A DNA stretch of 64,000 bases from Sphaerisporangium perillae (GTDB lineage: Bacteria; Actinomycetota; Actinomycetes; Streptosporangiales; Streptosporangiaceae): NCBI RefSeq assembly GCF_023276435.1, contig NZ_JALLPO010000045.1, forward strand, positions 1 to 64,000. Direction: 5' to 3'. Shown one piece after another: positions 49,524 to 61,670 of the stretch. The notes under the pieces were generated by a model. That model was not told where the DNA came from. It did no database searches and was given only the letters and a program-made list of their open reading frames with translations. A program made the translations under genes and the position numbers. Numbering within the stretch: the stretch's first letter is position 1; each line of letters starts with the position of its first letter.

Positions 49524-50714
49524 ATGACGTACGTGATACGGCGGCTGGCGGTGCTGGACTGGGTCCGGCTCGGGGTGCTCGCCGTGGGGCTGGCGTGTGT
49601 GGCGACCGGGTTGCTCCCGGCCGCGGAGGCCGTCGCCAACGTCCGCCGCATCGGGCCGCTGCTGCTCTTCCTCGCGGCGGTGATCGTGCTGGCCGAGCTG
49701 ACCAAGGAGGCGGACGTCTTCGACGTCCTCGCCGGCCGGTTGGCGATCATCGGGCGCGGCAACTACGCCGCACTTTTCGTGCTCTGTACGGCTTTCGCGT
49801 CATTTGTCACGATATTTCTGAACCTGGATACCACCGCGGTGCTGCTGACGCCGGTCATGCTGGCCCTGGCGCCCCGCGCGCGCATCGCGTCCCTGCCCCT
49901 CGCGATGACCACGATCTGGCTCGCCAACACCGCGAGCCTCCTGCTGCCGGTCTCCAACCTGACCAACCTGCTGGCCATGGACCGGGTCGGGCTGTCCACG
50001 CACGACTTCGCCGCCCGCATGTGGGCCCCCCAGGTCGCCTCGATCGCCGTGACCATGCTGTTCCTGTGGATCTTCTACTGGCGGCGTGGAGAGCGGGGAG
50101 AGGACAGATACCAGCCGCCACCGCCGGTGCCCGTGGGCGACCGCGTGCTGTTCACCGTCGCGGGGAGCGCCTGCCTGCTGTTCATCGCCGCCATCCTCGC
50201 GGGCGCCCAGATCGGCGTCGCGGCCGCCGTCGCCGCCGTCCTGGTGATCGCGGCCTTCGCCTGGCGCGACCGGTCGAAGCTCACCTGGGGGCTGTTCCCC
50301 TGGCAGCTCCTGGTCTTCGTCACCGGGCTGTTCCTCGTGGTGCCGACCCTCAGCCGGTACGGGCTCGACGACCTGATGCGCGCGCTCGTCGGCGTCGCGG
50401 GCGACACCGCCGGCGACTACCGTGCCGCCGCGGCCGGGGCCGGGCTGTCCAACATCGTCAACAACCTGCCCGCCTACTACGCCGGGGAGCGGGTGATCCC
50501 CCCGGCCGGCCACGACCAGCTGCTCTCGCTGCTCATCGGCACGAACGTCGGCCCGGTGATCACGCCGTGGGGCTCGCTGGCCACCCTGCTGTGGTTCGAG
50601 TGGTGCCGCCGCCGCGCCGTGAAGGTGCCGATGGTGAAGTTCGTGCTCACCGGGGTCTGCCTGTGCGTCGTCGGCATCGCCGCCACGGTCACCGCGCTGC
50701 TGCTCACCAGGTAG
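49524..50714 (+). CDS. ArsB/SLC13-type membrane transporter
   Basis: The 396-residue product has about ten membrane helices and the ion-transporter-superfamily landmarks LNLDTTAVLLTPVMLALAPR, ASLLLPVSNLTNLL, AGAGLSNIVNNLPAYYAGE and IGTNVGPVITPWGSLATLLW, the second inverted repeat of which matches ArsB-like arsenite pumps closely. Other members move sodium or carboxylates, so the substrate is not certain; no arsenate reductase or ArsR is nearby. It is divergent from the TIR-NACHT-WD40 gene, with about 180 nt between starts, and its 3' end overlaps the IMPase gene by 11 nt, tail to tail. Confidence 0.82.
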   Translation: MTYVIRRLAVLDWVRLGVLAVGLACVATGLLPAAEAVANVRRIGPLLLFLAAVIVLAELTKEADVFDVLAGRLAIIGRGNYAALFVLCTAFASFVTIFLNLDTTAVLLTPVMLALAPRARIASLPLAMTTIWLANTASLLLPVSNLTNLLAMDRVGLSTHDFAARMWAPQVASIAVTMLFLWIFYWRRGERGEDRYQPPPPVPVGDRVLFTVAGSACLLFIAAILAGAQIGVAAAVAAVLVIAAFAWRDRSKLTWGLFPWQLLVFVTGLFLVVPTLSRYGLDDLMRALVGVAGDTAGDYRAAAAGAGLSNIVNNLPAYYAGERVIPPAGHDQLLSLLIGTNVGPVITPWGSLATLLWFEWCRRRAVKVPMVKFVLTGVCLCVVGIAATVTALLLTR

Positions 50715-51513
50715 CGGCGGCCACCAGGCCGAGCAGGTCCTCGACCACCTCCGGGCGCGCGGCGACGAAGCTCCGGCGGTGCGCCGGCAGGCCGGTGTGC
50801 CCGTCGTAGGGCCTCCCGTCGAACCCCCGCACGCACAGGCCGGTCTCCTGGGCGATCAGCAGCCCGCCGGGAAGGTCGACGGCCTCGGCCCGGTAGCCCA
50901 CCACGGCGTCGATGTCGCCCCGCGCGAGCATCACCCAGCCCAGCAGGGGCGCCCAGAGCTGCAGCACCCTTCGCGCCCGGACGTCGAGTGCGGCCTTCAG
51001 CGCCCGTACGGCCCGGTCGTCCCGGGCGACCGCGTGCCCCTGCGTCCAGGCGAGCACCGGCCCGTGCGTGCTGAACCGGCGCGGCGGGCACGGCACCGGC
51101 CCGCGGGGCCCGAGCGCGCCCCGGCCCCGCACAGCCGACCAGGTCTGCCCGCCGACGGGGTCGTGGACGACTCCGAGCTGCGGCAGCCCGTCGTGGCACA
51201 GCGCGAGCCCGACCACGTACAGCGGCAGGCCGATGGCGAGGTTGTTGGTCCCATCCAGCGGGTCGACGAACCACGTCCACTCGCCATCGGAGCCGCCGGA
51301 CACGCCGGACTCCTCGGCCACCACGCGATGGCGGGGGAAGGCCGCCTGGATGCGGTCCAGCAGGAGCTTCTCGGCCGCGAGATCGAGGTCGGTGACCAGG
51401 TCGCCGCCCTCCTTGGCCCGGATCCCGAACACGCCCGAGGCGCGCTCCCTGAGCAGCGTCCCCGCCGCCTCCGCGGCCTCCACGGCCACCCGGCGGGCGT
51501 GATCGAGATCCAT
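50704..51513 (-). CDS. Inositol monophosphatase-family phosphatase
   Basis: This 269-residue enzyme of the Mg2+-dependent, Li+-sensitive phosphatase family (IMPase/CysQ/FBPase-like) hydrolyses phosphate monoesters. Motifs present are VVAEESG, WFVDPLDGTNNLAIGLPLY and a third metal-binding AVDLPGGLLIAQETG in place of the usual W-D-A-A-G. The metal-binding acids E, D, D and D are all kept, so it should be active. An AGGAGG Shine-Dalgarno precedes the ATG. It is the last gene of a three-gene minus-strand operon starting 10 nt after the cupin-like gene. The substrate is unknown; inositol phosphate, PAP and a signalling nucleotide are all possible. Confidence 0.85.
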   Translation of the reverse strand: MDLDHARRVAVEAAEAAGTLLRERASGVFGIRAKEGGDLVTDLDLAAEKLLLDRIQAAFPRHRVVAEESGVSGGSDGEWTWFVDPLDGTNNLAIGLPLYVVGLALCHDGLPQLGVVHDPVGGQTWSAVRGRGALGPRGPVPCPPRRFSTHGPVLAWTQGHAVARDDRAVRALKAALDVRARRVLQLWAPLLGWVMLARGDIDAVVGYRAEAVDLPGGLLIAQETGLCVRGFDGRPYDGHTGLPAHRRSFVAARPEVVEDLLGLVAAATW

Positions 51514-51522
51514 GGGATCCTC

Positions 51523-52173
51523 CTAGATTCGCGCCAGGTGCTCCGCGGCCAGCCGGGCGGCCCGCGCGGTCTCCTCATCGTCGCAGTGCCTGCGGACCAC
51601 GCGGTGGGAGCGCGTGCCGACCGGGCCCAGGGAGAGATCGGCCGTGCCCTTCCGCCCGCTGCCCAGCGCGATGGTGGCCGTGTCGGTGCCTTCGGGGATC
51701 ACGCTGCGGTGGAACACCCCGGCGCGCAGCGTGTACACCTGGCCGGCGCCGTAGACCGCCGACGCGCCCGGGGTGTAGGTGACGATGCGGCCCGTGGGCC
51801 TGATGCTGTCCACATCGCCCTCGCTGACCACCTCGAACACCTGGTGCGTCGCTCGAGCGCCGCTGTCGGCCACGGCGGCGAGCTCGTTGCGCACCTGGCC
51901 GTAGAGGACGTAGCTGATCAGGTCCCAGCTGTGGCAGTGGATCTCGGAGGTGGTGGTGGCGACGCTCGGCAGGTCGGCCGACCACAGGTGCACGCAGACG
52001 CCGTGCTCGCCGCTGCGTTCCACCGGCAGGCAGACGAAGCCGAGCGGGTGGCGGACCGCCGTGATCGCGAATGCGCCCGCGGCGATGTCCCGGAGCAGCC
52101 GCAGCGCCCGGCGGGGGAGCGCGCGCGAGACCGGGCCCGATGTCAGCTCGTCGTACAGCTCCTGGTACTTCAT
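51523..52173 (-). CDS. Cupin-like metal-binding protein of unknown function
   Basis: The 216-residue product is unrecognised as a named family. Its middle looks like a cupin/RmlC fold: EIHCHSWDLISYVLYGQV supplies a His-x-His pair, and YTLRAGVFHRS supplies the second-motif histidine. This is a typical metal-site layout for small-molecule dioxygenases, isomerases or ligand-binding cupins. The ATG overlaps the stop of the upstream 2-TM gene (ATGA), so the two are translationally coupled, and the IMPase gene follows at 10 nt. A role in modifying or sensing a small molecule is plausible but unproven. Confidence 0.65.
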   Translation of the reverse strand: MKYQELYDELTSGPVSRALPRRALRLLRDIAAGAFAITAVRHPLGFVCLPVERSGEHGVCVHLWSADLPSVATTTSEIHCHSWDLISYVLYGQVRNELAAVADSGARATHQVFEVVSEGDVDSIRPTGRIVTYTPGASAVYGAGQVYTLRAGVFHRSVIPEGTDTATIALGSGRKGTADLSLGPVGTRSHRVVRRHCDDEETARAARLAAEHLARI

Positions 52174-53207
52174 GCCGAGTAAGGGTTCTTGGCGCGGATG
52201 GCCTTGCGGATGATCTCGACCACGTCGCGGTCGCCGTAGGACTTCGGCAGGCCGAGCCCGAGCGTCTCGAACAGCTTGCGGACCTCGTCGACCGTGGGCT
52301 CGTCGCCGACCTGTGTCGCCTTGGACGCCTCGATGGGCACCCGCCGCGCCTGGTCCAGGCTGGAGATCAGCTCGGTGGCGCAGTGGTCGTAGTAGAAGCT
52401 GCCGCGCCGGGTCATCAGGGCGCGGTTGGGGTCCTCGACCGTGATGATCACGTGCTGGGCCGACAGGTCCCAGCGGAACGTCGTCATCGTCGACGACAGC
52501 CCGAGGTGGATGTCGAGCAGGCTGAACCGCTGGCGGTACCAGCAGGCCGCGAGGATCGTGGCGTAGGACTCCTTGCGGGTGCGGTCGACCGTCCAGTACT
52601 CCCCGGTGCCGTCGGGGGCGTCGGACACCGAGCGGCGGAAGCGCACGTACGCCTCGCAGACGCCGATGTGGGTCGGGTCGATGATCTCCAGCCGCATGAG
52701 CATTGCCTTGCGCTCCCGGCGGGCGGCGACGACCAGCTCCGGCAGCGTCACCGCGCGCACGTAGGTGCCCGTGCCGCCCTTGAAGTACCAGCGGTCGGTG
52801 GACCGCCGCGCCTCGGTGAGGGCCTCCGCGATCTCGTCCGCCCCGTTCAGCACCTGGACGACCTGCAGGTCGTCGAGCACGCGCCGGGCGCTCTCGACGA
52901 CCGACTCCAGACGGGTGAGGCGGTCGAGGCGCAGGGGGAGGTCGGCCAGCGCTCCGGAGGTGGTGCGGAAGTTCTCCTTGATCGTCTCCTCCATGGGCTC
53001 CTGCCGCCACCGGTCGCGCAGGATCGCCGCGGTCAGGAGGCCGAGCACCAGGAGGGTCACCCCGCTGATCAGCTCGCTCTTCGGCTGGCCCATGATCTGG
53101 TCGCTCGCGGTCAGGCCGAGGAAGGCGATGAAGACGGCCAGCACGAGGGCGATGACGCCGTCGGCGTTCTTGCCGACCCAAGCAACGAACTTGCCCATGC
53201 GCTCCAT
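52170..53207 (-). CDS. Two-TM protein with large uncharacterised cytoplasmic domain
   Basis: The product of about 345 residues has two N-terminal membrane helices (about residues 17-35 and 48-65 of the ATG 53207 form), a short amphipathic/coiled segment, then a roughly 250-residue domain I do not recognise (landmarks [40 protein letters not shown] and [14 protein letters not shown]). I prefer ATG 53207; upstream starts add Pro/Arg-rich sequence. It begins a translationally coupled three-gene operon with the cupin-like and IMPase genes. Two-helix membrane proteins with a large soluble domain are common effectors or sensors in conflict systems, but this link is speculative. Confidence 0.6.
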   Translation of the reverse strand: MERMGKFVAWVGKNADGVIALVLAVFIAFLGLTASDQIMGQPKSELISGVTLLVLGLLTAAILRDRWRQEPMEETIKENFRTTSGALADLPLRLDRLTRLESVVESARRVLDDLQVVQVLNGADEIAEALTEARRSTDRWYFKGGTGTYVRAVTLPELVVAARRERKAMLMRLEIIDPTHIGVCEAYVRFRRSVSDAPDGTGEYWTVDRTRKESYATILAACWYRQRFSLLDIHLGLSSTMTTFRWDLSAQHVIITVEDPNRALMTRRGSFYYDHCATELISSLDQARRVPIEASKATQVGDEPTVDEVRKLFETLGLGLPKSYGDRDVVEIIRKAIRAKNPYSA

Positions 53208-53358
53208 GGCGCCCGCCCCGCCTCGACGATCAGTAAGCCCCGTGGTCATGGTAACGACAGGGTCAAGTACCGGCCAGTGGCGGCTCACGGAGCCCGGATC
53301 GCGACCGGCCGGCCTCCGGCACCGGAAATGTCGGTGGCTCCGCGTAGGTTATGGAGAC

Positions 53359-55467
53359 GTGAGGCCGGTAACAGATTTGCAGCGCAGGGTGGCCCCCTTC
53401 CAGGTCGTCACCGACATGACCCCTTCCGGCGACCAGCCGACGGCGATCGCCGAGCTGGAGCGGCGCATCAAGGCCGGTGAGAAGGACAACGTCCTGCTGG
53501 GCGCCACGGGCACCGGCAAGACCGCGAGCGTGGCATGGCTCATCGAGCGGTTGCAGCGCCCGACCCTGGTGATGCAGCCCAACAAGACGCTCGCCGCGCA
53601 GTTCGCCAACGAGCTTCGCGAGATGCTTCCCGGCAACGCCGTCGAATACTTCGTCTCCTACTACGACTACTACCAGCCCGAGGCGTACGTCCCGCAGACA
53701 GACACCTACATCGAGAAGGACTCCTCGATCAACGACGAGGTCGACCGCCTGCGTCACTCGGCGACCAACTCGCTGCTCACCCGCCGCGACACCGTCGTGG
53801 TGGCCTCGGTGTCGTGCATCTACGGCCTCGGCACCCCGCAGGAGTACGTCGACCGCATGGTGCGGCTCAAGGTCGGCCAGGAGATCGAGCGCGACCAGCT
53901 CCTGCGCCGCCTCGTCGACATGCAGTACGCCCGCAACGACCTCTCGTTCACGCGGGGCACCTTCCGGGTGCGCGGCGACACCATCGAGGTCATCCCGCAG
54001 TACGAAGAGCTCGCCGTGCGCATCGAGATGTTCGGCGACGAGATCGAGAAGCTCGCGACGCTCCACCCGCTCACCGGTGAGGTGATCACCGAGGACGAGG
54101 AGCTCTACATCTTCCCCGCCTCCCACTACGTCGCCGGTCCCGAGCGCATGGAGCGGGCGATCCGCGACATCGAGACCGAGCTGGCGGCGACGCTGGCGAC
54201 CATGGAGAAGCAGGGCAAGCTGCTGGAGGCCCAGCGGCTGCGCATGCGCACGACCTACGACATCGAGATGATGCGCCAGGTCGGCACCTGCTCCGGCATC
54301 GAGAACTACTCCCGCCACATCGACGGCCGCGAGTCCGGCTCGGCGCCCAACACGCTCATCGACTACTTCCCCGAGGACTTCCTGCTGGTCCTGGACGAGT
54401 CCCACCAGACCGTGCCGCAGATCGGCGCCATGTACGAAGGCGACGCCTCGCGCAAGCGCACCCTGGTCGACCACGGCTTCCGCCTGCCGTCCGCGATGGA
54501 CAACCGGCCGCTGAAGTGGGAGGAGTTCCTCGAGCGCATCGGGCAGACCGTCTACCTGTCGGCGACCCCGGGGCCGTACGAGCTCGGCCGCAGCAAGGGC
54601 GAGGTGGTCGAGCAGGTCATCCGCCCGACCGGCCTGGTCGACCCCGAGGTGCTCGTCAAGCCCACCAAGGGGCAGATCGACGACCTGGTCCACGAGATCC
54701 GCGAGCGCACCGACAAGGACGAGCGGGTCCTGGTCACCACGCTGACCAAGAAGATGTCGGAGGATCTCACCGACTACCTGCTGGAGCTCGGCATCCGCGT
54801 GCGCTACCTCCACAGCGAGGTCGACACGCTGCGCCGCATCGAGCTGCTCCGCGAGCTGCGCATGGGCGAGTTCGACGTGCTCGTCGGCATCAACCTGCTC
54901 CGCGAGGGCCTCGACCTGCCCGAGGTGTCCCTGGTGGCCATCCTGGACGCCGACAAGGAGGGGTTCCTGCGCAGCGAGACCTCGCTGATCCAGACGATCG
55001 GCCGTGCCGCGCGTAACGTCTCCGGCCAGGTCCACATGTACGCCGACCGCGTGACGCCCTCGATGGAGCGCGCGATCGAGGAGACCAACCGGCGCCGGGC
55101 CAAGCAGGTCGCCTACAACCAGGCGAACGGCGTCGACCCGCAGCCGCTCCGCAAGAAGATCGCCGACATCCTCGACTCCATGGTCAGGGAGGACGCCGAC
55201 ACCGAGAAGCTCCTCGGCGGCGGCCGGCAGCAGAGCCGCGGCAAGGCGCCGGTCCCCGGCCTGAGCAGCCGCCAGACGGGGCAGCACGCGAAGGCCATCG
55301 CGGGGGAGATGCCCCGGGCCCAGATCGAGTCGCTGGTCCAGTCGCTCACCGAGCAGATGCACACGGCCGCGGCCGACCTGCAGTTCGAGGTGGCCGCCCG
55401 CCTCCGAGACGAGATCAAGGAGCTCAAACGCGAAGTCCGCGACATGCGCGAGGCCGGCGTCCACTGA
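53359..55467 (+). CDS. uvrB: Excinuclease ABC subunit UvrB
   Basis: UvrB receives damaged DNA from UvrA and verifies the lesion before UvrC incision. The 702-residue protein has Walker [16 protein letters not shown], the beta-hairpin [16 protein letters not shown] that inserts between strands, [11 protein letters not shown] (DEAD-like Walker B), the helicase motif [18 protein letters not shown] and a C-terminal UVR domain for UvrC contact. The GTG start has TAGGTT 8 nt upstream (leaderless pattern) and gives a normal N-terminus before [17 protein letters not shown]. It marks the return to conserved housekeeping order after the accessory block. Confidence 0.96.
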   Translation: MRPVTDLQRRVAPFQVVTDMTPSGDQPTAIAELERRIKAGEKDNVLLGATGTGKTASVAWLIERLQRPTLVMQPNKTLAAQFANELREMLPGNAVEYFVSYYDYYQPEAYVPQTDTYIEKDSSINDEVDRLRHSATNSLLTRRDTVVVASVSCIYGLGTPQEYVDRMVRLKVGQEIERDQLLRRLVDMQYARNDLSFTRGTFRVRGDTIEVIPQYEELAVRIEMFGDEIEKLATLHPLTGEVITEDEELYIFPASHYVAGPERMERAIRDIETELAATLATMEKQGKLLEAQRLRMRTTYDIEMMRQVGTCSGIENYSRHIDGRESGSAPNTLIDYFPEDFLLVLDESHQTVPQIGAMYEGDASRKRTLVDHGFRLPSAMDNRPLKWEEFLERIGQTVYLSATPGPYELGRSKGEVVEQVIRPTGLVDPEVLVKPTKGQIDDLVHEIRERTDKDERVLVTTLTKKMSEDLTDYLLELGIRVRYLHSEVDTLRRIELLRELRMGEFDVLVGINLLREGLDLPEVSLVAILDADKEGFLRSETSLIQTIGRAARNVSGQVHMYADRVTPSMERAIEETNRRRAKQVAYNQANGVDPQPLRKKIADILDSMVREDADTEKLLGGGRQQSRGKAPVPGLSSRQTGQHAKAIAGEMPRAQIESLVQSLTEQMHTAAADLQFEVAARLRDEIKELKREVRDMREAGVH

Positions 55468-55497
55468 CTGACCCACCGCCACCCAGCGGGGCCGCGG

Positions 55498-56109
55498 TCA
55501 GGAGGGTTGGGAGGCCTGGCGGAGGCGGTCGGCTTTGCGGGCGCGGCGCCTCCGCAGGCGGCGGAAGACCCACCAGGCCGGGACCGCCAGCACGACCAGT
55601 GCCACGATGACCAGCACGGGGAAGAAGACGGCGATCAGGCTCATGCCGAGCGATCCGGCGTCCTCCACAGTGCTCACGACCGGGGCGCCGACCCCGGCCG
55701 TCGAGACGTTGACGACCGGCCGGGCCGAGGCCTTCATGACGTGCACCGCGAGGGCGACGCCGATGCCGAGCACCCAGCTCACCCACGGGTTCTGGCTCAC
55801 CCAGGTGGAGTGGTCGAGCTGCGAGGCCGCCTGGGTGGCGCTGAAGACGACCCCGCCGGCGGCGGGCCGCACCGCCGTCTGGATCATGTCGTTGACGTGG
55901 TCGACGACGGGCACCTTGTCGAGCACCATCTCGGCGAGCAGCAGCACGCCGACGATCGCCAGCACCCAGCCGTTGGTCAGCCACGCGTAGTCAGGCGGCA
56001 GCCGTACGGCGTCGGTGAAGTTGGCCAGCAGCCCGACCACGAGCAGCGGAATGTAGGCGTTGAGTCCCGCCGCCGTGGACAGCCCGAGGCCGGTCAGCGC
56101 CGCGAGCAT
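55498..56109 (-). CDS. DUF4126 membrane protein
   Basis: The 203-residue protein has about four or five hydrophobic segments and the DUF4126 N-terminal landmark GLGLSTAAGLNAYIPLLVVG, with a Leu-rich second half and a basic tail. An AAGGGTGGG Shine-Dalgarno lies upstream of the ATG. It converges with uvrB only 30 nt away, with short complementary words but no clear terminator in between. The function of the family is not known to me; transport or membrane organisation is possible. Confidence 0.75.
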   Translation of the reverse strand: MLAALTGLGLSTAAGLNAYIPLLVVGLLANFTDAVRLPPDYAWLTNGWVLAIVGVLLLAEMVLDKVPVVDHVNDMIQTAVRPAAGGVVFSATQAASQLDHSTWVSQNPWVSWVLGIGVALAVHVMKASARPVVNVSTAGVGAPVVSTVEDAGSLGMSLIAVFFPVLVIVALVVLAVPAWWVFRRLRRRRARKADRLRQASQPS

Positions 56110-56268
56110 CGCAACCCACCCTTCCCGTTCTCCCGATGGAGAAGACGAATGAGGAGCTGCCCAGCGTTCCCGATGTCAGGCGCGGACCGGCTGATCTCGT
56201 GTGCCTGTTCGACTCCCGGGCACGGGTCAGATGGCGCCGAGGTCTTCGTGGACGCCTCGCCGTCGTCC

Positions 56269-57405
56269 TCAGGGGCGGGTGATGTCGTCGAGCCGCTCGA
56301 TGGCCGAGGTGAGCTCCTCGATGATCTCGTAGACGACCTGGCGGGCCGGCTTGACCTGGTCGAGCTGGCCGACCACCTGCCCGACGAAGTAGTTCGCCAG
56401 CTCCCGCGCACCCTCCTCGCCGTTCTCGGCGGCGTGCGAGATGCGGGCCAGCGCGCCCTCGGCGAGCAGGATCTGCAGGGGCATCGGCAGCGGGCCTGGG
56501 CTCTCGGGAGCCTCGTCCCACTCCTTGGTCCAGGCGGACACCAGCTGCCGCGCCGGCTTGCCCGTGCGGGAGCGGGACCGGACGGTGTCCAGGGAGGTGG
56601 CGGCGAGCATCTTGCGCTTGACGACCATGGGCGTCTCGGCCTCCTCGGTGGTGAGCCAGACCGAGCCGCACCACACGCCTTCGGCGCCGAGGGCCAGGGC
56701 CGCGGCCATCTGCCGCCCGCTCGCGATGCCGCCGGCCGCTAGCACGGGGATGGGCGCCACGGCGTCGACGACCTGCGGGACGAGCACCATCGTGGAGACC
56801 TCGCCGGTGTGGCCGCCGGCCTCGGTGCCCTGCGCGACGATCAGGTCGGCGCCGGCGGCGACCTGGCGGCGGGCGTGCTCCACCGTGCCGACCAGCGCGG
56901 CGACGGGCACGCCGGCGGTCCGCGCCTTCTCGACCATCTCCGGCGGGGGCGTGCCGAGAGCGCTGGCGATCAGGCCGATGGGATGCCGGAGGGCGACGTC
57001 GATGAGCCCGGTGGCGCCCGAGTGCGTGACCCGGCGGCCGATCTCGTCGGCCCGCCCGATCGAGCCGGGCGTGAACGGCTTGCCGTTGCCCACGCCGTAC
57101 TTGGTGAACAGGTGCGTCACGAAGTCGCGGTGGACCTCGGGGATGAAGTCCAGGAGCCGGGCGCCGGGGTCGTCGGCCGACCTGTCGATCTTCCCGGGCA
57201 CCAGCACGTCCACCCCGTACGGCCGGCCGCTCACCTGCCTGTCGATCCAGGAGAGCTCGCGGTCGAGCTGCTCGGGGGAGTAGGCGACCGCGCCCAGGAC
57301 GCCGAACCCGCCGGCGTTGGTGACGGCCGCGACCACGTCACGGCAGTGGCTGAACGCGAACAGAGGGAACTCGACGCCGAACCTGTCACAGATCTCCGTC
57401 CGCAT
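56269..57405 (-). CDS. Nitronate monooxygenase-like flavoprotein
   Basis: This 378-residue TIM-barrel flavoprotein resembles nitronate monooxygenase / enoyl reductase FabK-type proteins, which use FMN to oxidise nitroalkanes or reduce unsaturated substrates. Landmarks are VTNAGGFGVLGAVAYSPEQL, IVAQGTEAGGHTGEVSTMVL, the phosphate-binding PVLAAGGIASGRQMAAALAL and GAEGVWCGSVWLTTEEA. TACCGT lies 6 nt before the ATG, suggesting a leaderless message. The true substrate cannot be read from the sequence. It is followed by the DUF4126 gene 159 nt downstream. Confidence 0.82.
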   Translation of the reverse strand: MRTEICDRFGVEFPLFAFSHCRDVVAAVTNAGGFGVLGAVAYSPEQLDRELSWIDRQVSGRPYGVDVLVPGKIDRSADDPGARLLDFIPEVHRDFVTHLFTKYGVGNGKPFTPGSIGRADEIGRRVTHSGATGLIDVALRHPIGLIASALGTPPPEMVEKARTAGVPVAALVGTVEHARRQVAAGADLIVAQGTEAGGHTGEVSTMVLVPQVVDAVAPIPVLAAGGIASGRQMAAALALGAEGVWCGSVWLTTEEAETPMVVKRKMLAATSLDTVRSRSRTGKPARQLVSAWTKEWDEAPESPGPLPMPLQILLAEGALARISHAAENGEEGARELANYFVGQVVGQLDQVKPARQVVYEIIEELTSAIERLDDITRP

Positions 57406-57450
57406 GCCGTGACGGTAACCCGTGCCCCCTGGCCTGGTCCAGGGCGGCGT

Positions 57451-60632
<3,182 letters not shown>

Positions 60633-60647
60633 CAGGAGGTTTCCGTC

Positions 60648-61580
60648 CTGAGCCCCTACGCCGACGCCGAGGCCGTGTTCGCCGCCTACCTCGCCCATCT
60701 CACGGTGGAACGAGGGCTCGCGGCCAACACGCTCGCCTCCTACCGGCGTGACCTCAGGCGCTACCTCGACCACCTGCGGCCGCGCGGGCGCCGGTCCCTG
60801 GCCGAGGTGACGGAGGCGGACGTCGTGGCGTTCCTGGCGGCGCTGCGCGAGGGCGACGAGCGCCATCCCGCCCTGGTGGCCAGCTCGGCCGCCAGGGCCG
60901 TGTCCGCCGTACGCGGGTTCCATCGGTTCGCGCAGCGCGAAGGGCTCGCGGCGCACGACCCGGCGCACGGGGTGCATCCGCCGAGCAGGTCACGCAGCCT
61001 GCCGAAGGCCATGGGCGTGGCCGAGGTCGAGCGGCTCATCGCCGCGGCCGGCCCCAAGGACGCGCCGCTCACCCACCGCAACCGGGCGCTGCTGGAGGTG
61101 CTGTACGGCACGGGCGCGCGGATCTCCGAGGCCGTGGGGCTGACCGTGGACGACGTCGAGGCGGGGCGGGTACGGCTGCGCGGCAAGGGCGGGCGCACCC
61201 GGGTGGTCCCCCTCGGCAGGTTCGCAGGCGAGGCCGTGCGCGCGTACCTCACCCGGGCCCGTCCCGTCATCTGGGCGCAAGGGCGCGGCACCGCGGCCCT
61301 GTTCCTCAACGCCAGGGGCGGGCGGCTCACCCGCCAGGGGGCCTGGGAGGTCCTGCGGTCGGCCGCCGAGCGGGCCGGCCTGGCCGGGGTTTCCCCGCAT
61401 ATGTTGCGCCATTCGTTCGCAACTCACCTCCTCGACGGAGGAGCGGACGTTAGGGTTGTCAAGGAACTGCTCGGCCATGCCTCGGTGGCGACCACCCAGG
61501 TCTACACGCTGGTAGGTGTCGACAGGCTCCGTGAGGCATATGCGGCGGCTCATTACCGGGCTGAACGCCCAACTTCATAG
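60648..61580 (+). CDS. xerD: Site-specific tyrosine recombinase XerD
   Basis: XerD resolves chromosome dimers at dif together with a partner recombinase. The product has an N-terminal core-binding domain ([20 protein letters not shown]) and a C-terminal catalytic domain with Arg in [13 protein letters not shown], His-x-x-Arg in [15 protein letters not shown], His in [14 protein letters not shown] and the nucleophile Tyr in that last motif. A GTG at 60675 gives 301 residues but cuts the N-terminus short. I place the start at a CTG (60648), which has AGGAGG 8 nt upstream and gives a family-like N-terminal helix (310 residues); CTG starts are rare, so this is a judgement. Confidence 0.9.
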   Translation: MSPYADAEAVFAAYLAHLTVERGLAANTLASYRRDLRRYLDHLRPRGRRSLAEVTEADVVAFLAALREGDERHPALVASSAARAVSAVRGFHRFAQREGLAAHDPAHGVHPPSRSRSLPKAMGVAEVERLIAAAGPKDAPLTHRNRALLEVLYGTGARISEAVGLTVDDVEAGRVRLRGKGGRTRVVPLGRFAGEAVRAYLTRARPVIWAQGRGTAALFLNARGGRLTRQGAWEVLRSAAERAGLAGVSPHMLRHSFATHLLDGGADVRVVKELLGHASVATTQVYTLVGVDRLREAYAAAHYRAERPTS

Positions 61581-61670
61581 CTCTCGGGCGCGTCGCCTTG
61601 CCGCATACGTGCCCACCCCATAGTGTCCGTCCGGACGGTCCGGTTCGGGGCCGTCAGGGAGGTTCAACTG

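Noticed and set aside
52170-53207. 2-TM protein considered as a CBASS effector
   Set aside because: No CD-NTase, HORMA/TRIP13 or SAVED gene is adjacent; the neighbours are a cupin-like protein and an IMPase-family enzyme.
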